Shown one piece after another: positions 48,718-55,930 of a DNA stretch of 64,000 nt. Under the pieces are notes generated by a model. The model was given only the letters and a program-made list of their open reading frames with translations, ran no database searches and was not told where the DNA came from. Numbering within the stretch: the stretch's first letter is position 1; every line of letters begins with the position of its first letter. The position numbers and the translations under genes were made by a program. The DNA is from Cribrihabitans marinus (lineage in GTDB: Bacteria; Pseudomonadota; Alphaproteobacteria; Rhodobacterales; Rhodobacteraceae): NCBI RefSeq assembly GCF_900109035.1, contig NZ_FNYD01000005.1, positions 267,218 to 331,217 on the forward strand. Reading direction: 5' to 3'.

Positions 48718-49848
48718 ATGGGCATTTTCGACTTTCTTTCCGGCGAATTCATCGACGTCATCCACTGGACCGACGACACCCGCGACACGATGGTCTGGCG
48801 GTTTCAGCGCGAGGGCCACGAGATCAAGTATGGCGCCAAGCTGACTGTGCGCGAGGGCCAGGCGGCGGTCTTCGTGCACGAGGGGCAGCTGGCGGATGTG
48901 TTCACCCCCGGCCTCTACATGCTGGAAACCAACAACATGCCGGTGATGACGACGCTGCAGCACTGGGATCACGGCTTCCGCTCGCCGTTCAAGTCCGAGG
49001 TGTATTTCGTCAACACAACCCGGTTCAACGGCCTGAAATGGGGCACCAAGAACCCGATCATGCTGCGCGATCCGGAGTTTGGGCCGACCCGCATCCGCGC
49101 CTTCGGCACCTATACGATCCGGGTGAAGGATCCGGCACGTTTCCTGGTCGAGATCGTGGGCACCGATGGCGAGTTCACCATGGACGAGATCAGCTATCAG
49201 ATCCGCAACATCATCGTGCAGGAGTTTTCCCGCGTGATCGCCGGCTCCGGCATCCCGGTGCTGGACATGGCCGCCAATACCGCCGATCTGGGCAAGCTGA
49301 TCGCCGCCGAGGTGTCGCCGGTGCTGGAGGGCTACGGGCTGGTGATGCCGGAATTCTATATCGAGAACATCTCGCTGCCGCCGGCGGTCGAGGCGGCACT
49401 GGACAAGCGCACCTCGATGGGGCTGGCGGGCGATCTGGGCAAGTTCACGCAGTATTCCGCGGCCGAGGCGATGACCGCGGCCGCCAGCAACCCCGCGGGC
49501 GGCGGCATGGCCGCGGGGCTGGGCGCCGGCATGGGCATGGCGATGGCGCAGAACTTGGCAGCGGGCCAGCAGGGCGGGCCGTGGGGCCGGCCCGGCCCGT
49601 CCGCCTCCGCCGGGCAGACGCCACCGCCGCCCCCGCCGCCGGTCGAGCATGTCTGGCATATCGCCGAGAACGGCCAGACCCAAGGCCCCTATTCCAAGGC
49701 GCGGCTGGGCCGGATGGCCACCGAGGGCAAGCTCACGCGCGACACCCATGTCTGGACCCCGGGACAGGACGGCTGGATGCGGGCCGAGGACGTGGCCGAA
49801 CTGGCGCAGCTTTTCACCATCCTGCCCCCGCCGCCGCCGGGGGCGTGA
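48718..49848 (+). CDS. SPFH (virion core/YdjI-type) protein with C-terminal GYF_2 domain
   Basis: The 376-residue protein has the SPFH/prohibitin-like fold of YdjI-type proteins: MGIFDFLSGEFIDVIHWTDDTRDTMVWRF, then REGQAAVFVHEGQLADVFTPGLYMLETNNMPVMTTL and VYFVNTTRFNGLKWGTKNPIMLRD, with a coiled region to about residue 245. A Gly/Ala/Met-rich linker leads to a GYF_2 domain (about 305-360: WHIAENGQTQGPYSKARLGRMATEGKLTRDTHVWTPGQDGW), which usually binds proline-rich or membrane-linked partners. The PPPPPPP tract before it could be such a ligand. No signal peptide or clear membrane segment. Family members are linked to envelope stress and membrane rafts. Confidence 0.85.
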   Translation: MGIFDFLSGEFIDVIHWTDDTRDTMVWRFQREGHEIKYGAKLTVREGQAAVFVHEGQLADVFTPGLYMLETNNMPVMTTLQHWDHGFRSPFKSEVYFVNTTRFNGLKWGTKNPIMLRDPEFGPTRIRAFGTYTIRVKDPARFLVEIVGTDGEFTMDEISYQIRNIIVQEFSRVIAGSGIPVLDMAANTADLGKLIAAEVSPVLEGYGLVMPEFYIENISLPPAVEAALDKRTSMGLAGDLGKFTQYSAAEAMTAAASNPAGGGMAAGLGAGMGMAMAQNLAAGQQGGPWGRPGPSASAGQTPPPPPPPVEHVWHIAENGQTQGPYSKARLGRMATEGKLTRDTHVWTPGQDGWMRAEDVAELAQLFTILPPPPPGA

Positions 49849-49857
49849 CCGCCGCCT

Positions 49858-49890
49858 TTTCCTCTTGCTGAAAATATCCCCGCCGGAGGC
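49858..49890 (+). repeat. dispersed repeat copy 5, lying inside the operon
   Basis: TTCCTCTTGCTGAAAATATCCCCGCCGGAGG matches the repeat core found at 17908 and 38100, without the downstream hairpins. It lies between the SPFH and zinc-ribbon genes, which are on the same strand. Its final GGAGG is ten bases from the next ATG and seems to serve as that gene's ribosome-binding site. Confidence 0.55.
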
Positions 49891-49899
49891 CAGAAACCC

Positions 49900-50997
49900 A
49901 TGACCGACGCCGCCCGCACCGAGCACCGGTTTCCCTGCGCGCAATGCGGCGCCGACTACCGCTTCAGCCCCGAACAGGGCGCGCTGATCTGCGACCATTG
50001 CGGCGACCGGCAGGAGGTCACGGCCGGGCCCTGGGGCGGCGGAAGCCTGCGCGAGCTGGATTTCGACACCGCCCTTGCCCAGAAGCTGCCCGACAGCGAG
50101 ATCGAGGAGACCCGCGTCCTCAGCTGTCCGAACTGTGCCGCCCAGGTCGAGTTCGACCCCGCCACCCATGCCGCAGAATGCCCGTTCTGCGCCACGCCGG
50201 TGGTCACCGATACCGGGATCAACCGGCATATCAAGCCGCGCGGCGTCCTGCCCTTTGCGCTGGACGAGCGCAGCGCCCACAAGGCGATGTCGGATTGGCT
50301 GGGGCGGCTGTGGTTCGCACCGAACGGGCTGCGCGACTATGCCCGCAAGGGCCGCCGGATGCAGGGGATCTATGTGCCCTACTGGACCTTCGATGCCGAC
50401 ACGAAGAGCCGCTATCGCGGCGAGCGGGGCGTGGTATATTACGTGACCCGGACGGTGATGGTGGACGGCAAGAAGCAGACCCGCCAGGTGCCCAAGGTCC
50501 GCTGGAGCCCGAAATCGGGCCGGGTCGCCCGGTTCTTCGACGACGTGCTGGTCCTGGCCTCGCATGCGCTGCCCAAGACCTATACCGACGCGCTGGAACC
50601 CTGGGACCTGGCCGCGCTGGAGCCGTACCAGCCGGAATACCTGGCCGGGTTCCGGGCCGAGGCCTATACCGTGGAGCTGTCCGAGGGATACACCGAAGCG
50701 CGCGAGCACATGGCCCGCGTGATCGAACGCGACGTGCGGTTCGATATCGGCGGCGACCGGCAGCGGGTGCACGACATCGACACCTCGGTGCGTGACGTGA
50801 CCTTCAAGCATATCCTTCTGCCGGTCTGGCTTGCCGCCTACAAGTATCGCGGCCAGACCTATCGCTTCGTGGTGAACGGGCGCTCGGGCCGGGTGCAGGG
50901 CGAGCGCCCTTGGTCGGCCCTCAAGATCACCCTTGCCGTCCTGGCCGGCCTGATCCTGGCCGCGGCGGTGGGTTATGTGCTGGCGCAGAACCGCTGA
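49900..50997 (+). CDS. double zinc-ribbon (TFIIB-like) membrane protein
   Basis: The 365-residue protein has two Cys4 zinc ribbons in its first 110 residues: FPCAQCGADYRF...LICDHCGDR and VLSCPNCAAQVEF...AECPFCATPVV. A middle domain (about 110-330) has AHKAMSDWLGRLWFAPNGLRDYARKGRRMQGIYVPYWTFD, VRYRGERGVVYYVTR-type strands and FKHILLPVWLAAYKYRGQTYRFVVNGRSGRV. The protein ends in one hydrophobic span (ITLAVLAGLILAAAVGYVLA). It is membrane-anchored at the C-terminus with ribbons in the cytoplasm. Such zinc-ribbon proteins recur beside SPFH and TelA genes. Function not established. It is the last gene of the operon, convergent with hsp20. Confidence 0.85.
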   Translation: MTDAARTEHRFPCAQCGADYRFSPEQGALICDHCGDRQEVTAGPWGGGSLRELDFDTALAQKLPDSEIEETRVLSCPNCAAQVEFDPATHAAECPFCATPVVTDTGINRHIKPRGVLPFALDERSAHKAMSDWLGRLWFAPNGLRDYARKGRRMQGIYVPYWTFDADTKSRYRGERGVVYYVTRTVMVDGKKQTRQVPKVRWSPKSGRVARFFDDVLVLASHALPKTYTDALEPWDLAALEPYQPEYLAGFRAEAYTVELSEGYTEAREHMARVIERDVRFDIGGDRQRVHDIDTSVRDVTFKHILLPVWLAAYKYRGQTYRFVVNGRSGRVQGERPWSALKITLAVLAGLILAAAVGYVLAQNR

Positions 50998-51000
50998 GGA

Positions 51001-51420
51001 TCAGCCGCGCGAGATCTGGATCCGCTGCGCCGGTTCCTCCCGCTCCTGCGGCAGCTTGGGCACGCTGATCTTCAGAACGCCGTCCTTCATCCGGGCGCTG
51101 GCATTTGCACCGTCGGCATCCTCGGGCAGCCTGAACGAGCGCCGAAACGCGCCGTATTGACGTTCCGAGAAATACCAGGTGTCGCCCTTGCGTTCCGTTT
51201 CGGTCTTCTTCTCGCCGCGGATCGTCACCACGCCGTTCTCGACCGTCAGCTCGATATCGCTCTCGGACACGCCGGGCAGTTCCATCGAGATGTCGTAGCT
51301 GCCGTCGCTACCCGAGGCTTCCGCGGCCGGGTTCAGCCATTCGGCCAGACGCGTGCCGATATTGCGGAACGGGTCATAGATCGATGGCCAGAAACTGCCA
51401 TGCTCGGATTTTTCAACCAT
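51001..51420 (-). CDS. small heat-shock protein Hsp20 (IbpA-like)
   Basis: The 139-residue alpha-crystallin-domain chaperone has an N-terminal region (FWPSIYDPFRNIGTRLAEWLNP), then ACD strands with SYDISMELPGVSESDIELTVENGVVTIRGEKK. The core motif AFRRSFRLPEDADGANASARMKDGVLKISVPKL is as in IbpA-type proteins. It holds unfolded proteins for refolding by DnaK and ClpB. ATG at 51420 is preceded by AAAAGGAGG. The 146-base gap upstream contains an Fnr-type palindrome and an AT-rich -10-like element, suggesting control by oxygen limitation in addition to heat. Confidence 0.92.
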   Translation of the reverse strand: MVEKSEHGSFWPSIYDPFRNIGTRLAEWLNPAAEASGSDGSYDISMELPGVSESDIELTVENGVVTIRGEKKTETERKGDTWYFSERQYGAFRRSFRLPEDADGANASARMKDGVLKISVPKLPQEREEPAQRIQISRG

Positions 51421-51476
51421 GATAGCCTCCTTTTCTGAACAGGTGCCGAATCTCGCATATATACCTGTGAACCGCC

Positions 51477-51490
51477 TTGATCCGCGTCAA
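51477..51490. promoter_or_regulatory. Fnr/FnrL-type box upstream of hsp20
   Basis: On the minus strand it reads TTGAC-GCGG-ATCAA, and on the plus strand TTGAT-CCGC-GTCAA. This matches the TTGAT-N4-ATCAA Fnr consensus in all but one position of each half. Centre at about 51483. TATATA at 51458-51463 could be the -10 of the hsp20 promoter. Position relative to a start site was not resolved, so activation is inferred. Confidence 0.5.
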
Positions 51491-51566
51491 GGTGCGGCCG
51501 CCTGCCCGCTCTTGAACCGGCATCGCCGCGCGGTCATGGTGCAGCCAGCGCAATTCGGGGGAATCC

Positions 51567-51719
51567 ATGTCCGCCCAGGTTCTGGACGATCTGCTGTGGC
51601 GCCGGCATTCCTGCCGGGCCTTCCTGCCCGATCCGGTGCCGCGCGCCGCGATCCGCACGGACCGTGCCGATCTGGACGCGTTCGTCAGCTTTCACGGAAA
51701 TGACCCATGCGTGCCCTGA
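51567..51719 (+). pseudogene. nitroreductase with a large internal deletion
   Basis: The short frame joins the first ~29 residues of a nitroreductase (MSAQVLDDLLWRRHSCRAFLPDPVP, the opening of this flavoprotein family) to its last ~15 residues (RADLDAFVSFHGN). Intact family members have about 200-230 residues, so about 150-180 codons of the FMN-binding core are missing, apparently by a single in-frame-compatible deletion near position 51655. The frame then runs into dtd and stops at 51719. The product cannot bind FMN and is inactive. In relatives a nitroreductase gene next to dtd is usual, which supports the interpretation. Confidence 0.65.
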
Positions 51720-52144
51720 TCCAACGTGTCTCGCAGGCCTCGGTCACGGTCGAGAGGGACATGATCGCCCGGATCGGCCCCGGCCTGCTGGTGCTTGTCT
51801 GTGCGATGCGCGGCGACGACGCGGCCTGTGCGGCGCAATTGGCGGCCAAGATCGCCCGGCTGCGGATCTTCACGGACGAGGGTGGCAAGATGAACCGGTC
51901 GGTCCTGGATACCGGCGGCGCCGCGCTGGTGGTCAGCCAGTTCACCCTGGCCGCCGATACTGCGCGCGGCAACCGCCCCGGATTCTCGGCCGCGGCGCCG
52001 CCGGCCGAGGGCGAACACCTGTATCAGGTCTTTGCCGCACAACTCTCGGCGCAGGGTGTGCCGGTCCAGACCGGGCGGTTCGGCGCGGAGATGGCGGTGG
52101 ATCTGACCAATGACGGGCCGGTGACGATCTGGATGGAGATATGA
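51707..52144 (+). CDS. dtd: D-aminoacyl-tRNA deacylase
   Basis: The 145-residue enzyme clears D-amino acids mischarged on tRNAs. Family motifs: [33 protein letters not shown], the catalytic-site [22 protein letters not shown] and the C-terminal [25 protein letters not shown] (GxMxVxLxNxGPVTI). ATG at 51707 lies within the end of the nitroreductase relic, whose transcript it may use. Matches the usual length of ~145-150. Confidence 0.95.
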   Translation: MRALIQRVSQASVTVERDMIARIGPGLLVLVCAMRGDDAACAAQLAAKIARLRIFTDEGGKMNRSVLDTGGAALVVSQFTLAADTARGNRPGFSAAAPPAEGEHLYQVFAAQLSAQGVPVQTGRFGAEMAVDLTNDGPVTIWMEI

Positions 52145-52244
52145 GCGACGCGCCGCGCAGCCTGCCCCATTGCAAGCGCGACGCCCGAGCCGAACAACAA
52201 CGCCGACCGCGTGCCTTCCGGCTGCCCTTTCCCAGGCCTGCAGG

Positions 52245-52445
52245 CCACTGATCCGGCCCTCGCCCGGGACCGCTAAGCTGGCTCTGACCGGCGGCCGAAT
52301 CGAGTGCCGCCCGCGCACCAAAGCGCACTGCGAGGTGCGGTCGGACCCGGCCCATTTCCACCTGTCGCCCATGTTGGGGGGCCATGGGGCGGCACGCTGG
52401 CCTTCGACCGGGACCGGACCGACAGCATCCCCCCGCAACGGGATG
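52245..52445 (+). pseudogene. C-terminal remnant of a CocE/NonD-family hydrolase
   Basis: Between dtd and the peptide-transporter genes, two frames carry the last part of an X-Pro dipeptidyl peptidase/CocE-type hydrolase. One gives LTGGRIECRPRTKAHCEVRSDPAHFHLSPML and, after a frameshift near 52375, the other gives GGTLAFDRDRTDSIPPQRDV. The RIE...SD..HFHL... followed by a final DR..SIP.R.V is the usual C-terminal beta domain pattern. No catalytic domain is present upstream. Such hydrolases often neighbour peptide ABC transporters, so it was possibly once a partner of the transporter that follows. Confidence 0.5.
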
Positions 52446-52570
52446 TGACCGTCGCAGGCGAAGTTTTCCGGGCAACGGGGTTGCCCGAAGGAGGTAAATG
52501 GGCAAGTCTTGACCCATCAATCAACAAAAACCGTGCCGAAGCGGCACTTGAACCGGGGAGTTCAATTATC

Positions 52571-54157
52571 ATGAACCAACATCTTCGTTACCTGTCGAGC
52601 CGCGTCCTGGCCGGCGCCATGTCGCGGCGCGAGTTCATGGGCCGCGCGGCGGCCCTTGGCTTGACCGCGGCGACCGCCAGCACCTTCTTGTCGAGCGCGG
52701 CGCGCGCAGCCGGACCGCGCAAGGGCGGCACCATCAAGGTCGGCATCCAGGGTGGCGGCTCGTCCGACAGCCTCGATCCGGCGCTTGCGGCCAATGCGAC
52801 CGCGACCAGCGTGAGCCGCCTCTGGGGCGAGCCGCTGGTCGAGCTTGACCCGCAAGGCGGGCTGTGGCCGCGCCTGGCCGAAAGCTTCGAAGCCTCGGCC
52901 GACGCCCGCGTCTGGACCTTCAAGATCCGGTCCGGCGTGAATTTCTCGAACGGCAAGACCATGACGCCCGAGGATGTGCTGGCGACGATGGAGCGTCATT
53001 CCGGCGAGGACACCAAGTCGGGCGCGCTGGGAATCATGCGCGGCATCAAGGCGATGTCGGTGGATGGCCAGAACTTCATCGTCGAGCTGGAATCGCCCAA
53101 TGCAGACCTGCCCTATCTGCTGACCGACTATCACCTGCTGATCCAGCCCAATGGCGGCAAGGACGACCCGGCCGCCGGGATCGGCACCGGACCCTACGTC
53201 CTCAAGACCGTGGAACCGGGCGTGCGGTTCGTGGGCGAGAAGAACCCCGACTACTGGGACGACAGCCTGGGCCATGCCGACACGATCGAGTTCATCGTCA
53301 TCAACGACGACACCGCCCGCGTCGCGGCGGTGCAGTCGGGACAGGTCGACATGATCAACCGGGTGCCGCCGCGCACCGCGGGCCTGGTGGACCGCGCGCC
53401 CAACATCAACGTGCGCACCACGGCCGGCCCCGGGCACTACGTGTTCATCATGCATTGCGACACCGCGCCCTTCGACAACATGGACCTGCGGATGGCGCTG
53501 AAATACGGCATCAACCGGCAGGAGATGGTAGAGAAGATCCTGTTCGGCTACGGCTCTGTCGGCAACGACACACCGATCAACAGCTCCTACCCGCTCTATA
53601 CCGAGCTGGAGCAGCGCAGCTACGATCCCGACAAGGCCAAGTTCCACCTGGAGAAGTCCGGCTTTGACGGAACCGTCCTGCTGCGCACCTCGGACAATTC
53701 GTTCCCCGGTGCGCCGGATGCGGCGGCGCTGTTCCAGCAGTCCTGCGGCGCGGCCGGCATCAATGTCGAGATCAAGCGCGAGCCCAATGACGGCTACTGG
53801 TCCGAGGTCTGGAACAAGAAGCCCTTCGTCACCAGCTACTGGGGCGGGCGTCCGACCCAGGACTCGATGTTCTCGACCGCCTACCTGTCGACCGCCGACT
53901 GGAACGACACGCGGTTCAAGAACGAGCAGTTCGACCAGTTGCTCTATGCCGCGCGGGCCGAGCTGGACGAGGCCAAGCGCAAGCAGATGTACGCCGACAT
54001 GTCGCTGCTGGTGCATAACGAGGGCGGTCTGATCTGCCCGATGTTCAACCAGTTCATCGACGCCGTCGGCGAAGGCGTCGAAGGCTGGGTCGATGCCAAG
54101 ACCGGCTTCGAGCTGAACAACTTCTACGCGCCGATGAAGATGTGGGTCGCCGCCTGA
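52571..54157 (+). CDS. oligopeptide-type ABC transporter substrate-binding protein (DppA/OppA family), Tat-exported
   Basis: The 528-residue periplasmic binding protein of family 5 has an N-terminus with a twin-arginine signal: SRREFMGRAAALGLTAATASTFL... cut near SAARAA. The mature part has GGTIKVGIQGGGSSDSLDPALAANATATSVSRLWGEPLVE, PRLAESFEASADARVWTFKIRSGVNFSNGKTMTPEDV and GTGPYVLKTVEPGVRFVGEKNPDYW, as in the peptide/nickel/opine binding proteins. It ends with LNNFYAPMKMW. Cargo is unknown. A GGGGAG precedes ATG 52571. It heads the transporter operon after a possible stem-loop (GTGCC...GGCAC). Confidence 0.9.
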   Translation: MNQHLRYLSSRVLAGAMSRREFMGRAAALGLTAATASTFLSSAARAAGPRKGGTIKVGIQGGGSSDSLDPALAANATATSVSRLWGEPLVELDPQGGLWPRLAESFEASADARVWTFKIRSGVNFSNGKTMTPEDVLATMERHSGEDTKSGALGIMRGIKAMSVDGQNFIVELESPNADLPYLLTDYHLLIQPNGGKDDPAAGIGTGPYVLKTVEPGVRFVGEKNPDYWDDSLGHADTIEFIVINDDTARVAAVQSGQVDMINRVPPRTAGLVDRAPNINVRTTAGPGHYVFIMHCDTAPFDNMDLRMALKYGINRQEMVEKILFGYGSVGNDTPINSSYPLYTELEQRSYDPDKAKFHLEKSGFDGTVLLRTSDNSFPGAPDAAALFQQSCGAAGINVEIKREPNDGYWSEVWNKKPFVTSYWGGRPTQDSMFSTAYLSTADWNDTRFKNEQFDQLLYAARAELDEAKRKQMYADMSLLVHNEGGLICPMFNQFIDAVGEGVEGWVDAKTGFELNNFYAPMKMWVAA

Positions 54158-54158
54158 T

Positions 54159-55115
54159 ATGGGACCCGCATTGAGACTGGTGGCCCAGCGACTTGCGCTG
54201 GGCCTCCTCCTTCTGCTGATGGTGTCGGTGGTGATCTTCGCCGGCACCATGATCCTGCCGGGCGATGTGGCGCAATCCATCCTCGGCCAATCCGCGACAC
54301 CCGAGGCGCTGGCCAACCTGCGCGAGGAGCTGGGCGTGAACGACCCGGCGCTCACACGCTATTTCGAATGGCTGTTCGGGGTCTTCCGGGGCGACCTGGG
54401 CACCGCACTGACCAACAACCAGGACATTCTGACCTCGATCGTCGGGCGCATGCAGAATACGCTTTTCCTGGCGTTCTGGGCCGCGCTGATCTCGGTGCCG
54501 CTGGCGATCTTCCTGGGGCTGCTGGCCGTGCGCTATCGCAACCGCTGGCCCGACAAGCTGATCTCGGCGGTGACGCTGACCTCGATCTCGATCCCGGAAT
54601 TCCTGATCGGTTACGTGCTGATGTATTTCATCGGCGTGCAGCTGGGCTGGGCGCCGACCGTGGCCACCGTCTATGACGGAATGAGCCTGGGCGAGAAACT
54701 GCACGCCATCGCCCTGCCGGTGGCGGTGCTGACGCTGGTGGTGCTGGCCCACATGATGCGCATGACCCGCGCCGCGATCCTGAACGTGATGCAATCGGCC
54801 TATGTCGAGACGGCCGAACTGAAGGGCCTGACCATGTTCAAGATCATCTGGCGGCATGCCTTCCCCAACTCGATCGCGCCCATCGTCAACGTGGTGATGC
54901 TGAACCTGGCCTACCTTGTGGTGGGCGTGGTGGTGATCGAGGTGGTGTTCACCTATCCCGGCATGGGCCAATACCTGGTCGATCACGTGGCCAAGCGCGA
55001 TATCCCGGTGGTGCAGGCCTGCGGCCTGATCTTCGCCGCCGTCTATATCGGGCTGAACATGGTCGCCGACATCGTGTCGATCCTGTCCAACCCGCGTCTG
55101 AGGCACCCGAAATGA
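54159..55115 (+). CDS. ABC transporter permease, DppB type
   Basis: The 318-residue inner-membrane permease has about six membrane segments. N-terminal LRLVAQRLALGLLLLLMVSVVIFAGTMILPGDVA is followed by LFGVFRGDLGTAL. The EAA loop VMQSAYVETAELKGLTMFKIIWRHAFPNSIAPIVN couples to the ATPase. It starts at ATG 54159, one base after the binding-protein stop. The C-terminus overlaps the DppC-type gene by four bases. It forms the translocation pore with the next gene product. Confidence 0.92.
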   Translation: MGPALRLVAQRLALGLLLLLMVSVVIFAGTMILPGDVAQSILGQSATPEALANLREELGVNDPALTRYFEWLFGVFRGDLGTALTNNQDILTSIVGRMQNTLFLAFWAALISVPLAIFLGLLAVRYRNRWPDKLISAVTLTSISIPEFLIGYVLMYFIGVQLGWAPTVATVYDGMSLGEKLHAIALPVAVLTLVVLAHMMRMTRAAILNVMQSAYVETAELKGLTMFKIIWRHAFPNSIAPIVNVVMLNLAYLVVGVVVIEVVFTYPGMGQYLVDHVAKRDIPVVQACGLIFAAVYIGLNMVADIVSILSNPRLRHPK

Positions 55116-55930
55116 TTGCGAATACTCCGGTTTCCGCCCTGATCGGGCTGTTCCTCATGGCGCTGTATTTCCTGATGGCGATCTTCGCGCCGCTGATCGC
55201 CCCCTACGGCATGGCCGAGGTGGTCGGCGGCGTGTGGGAGCCCGCCAGTGCCAATCACCTTCTGGGCACCGACAATATCGGGCGCGACCTGCTGACCCGG
55301 ATGATCTATGGCGGGCGCACGACGATCTTCATCGCGACCGCGGCCACACTGGTCAGCTTCACTACCGGCTCGGTTCTGGGCTTCTTCGCCGCCGTGGCCG
55401 GCGGCTGGGTGGATCAGGTGCTGTCGCGTTTCGTCGATCTCATCATGTCGATCCCAACCCTGATCTTTGCGCTGGTCGTGCTGTCGGTGATGCCGGTGAC
55501 GATCCCGGTGCTGATCGTGGTGATGGGCCTGCTGGATTCCACCCGCGTCTATCGCCTGGCGCGCGCCGTCGCAGTGGATATCGAGGTGATGGATTTCGTC
55601 GAGGCCGCCCGGCTGCGCGGTGAGAAAACCCGCTGGATCATCTTCCGCGAGATCCTGCCCAATGCGCTCAGCCCGCTGGTGGCCGAGATGGGGCTGCGCT
55701 TCATCTTCATGGTGCTGTTCGTCTCGACCCTCTCCTTCCTGGGGCTGGGCGTGCAGCCGCCGGCCGCCGACTGGGGCGGTATCGTGAAAGAGAACAAGGA
55801 CGGCATCGTCTACGGCATTGGCGCGGCGCTCTGGCCCGCCGTGGCCATCGCCACGCTGGCGATTTCGGTCAACCTTGTGGCCGACTGGGTGCTCAACCGC
55901 ACGACGTCGCTGAAAGGAGGCCGGGGATGA
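55112..55930 (+). CDS. ABC transporter permease, DppC type
   Basis: The 272-residue second permease has six or so hydrophobic spans (LIGLFLMALYFLMAIFAPLIAPYG at the start) and the DppC-type N-terminal loop ending LLGTDNIGRDLLTRMIYGGRTTIFIATAA. The EAA motif is DFVEAARLRGEKTRWIIFREILPNALSPLVAEMG. It overlaps the upstream permease (ATGA) and the ATPase (ATGA). Partner of the DppB-type permease in the membrane. Confidence 0.92.
   Translation: MIANTPVSALIGLFLMALYFLMAIFAPLIAPYGMAEVVGGVWEPASANHLLGTDNIGRDLLTRMIYGGRTTIFIATAATLVSFTTGSVLGFFAAVAGGWVDQVLSRFVDLIMSIPTLIFALVVLSVMPVTIPVLIVVMGLLDSTRVYRLARAVAVDIEVMDFVEAARLRGEKTRWIIFREILPNALSPLVAEMGLRFIFMVLFVSTLSFLGLGVQPPAADWGGIVKENKDGIVYGIGAALWPAVAIATLAISVNLVADWVLNRTTSLKGGRG

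Noticed and set aside
47626..50811. 1061-residue minus-strand open frame
   Set aside because: It is antisense to the DUF2927, SPFH and zinc-ribbon genes, is rich in His/Arg/Gly in the style of shadow frames and has no recognisable domain.
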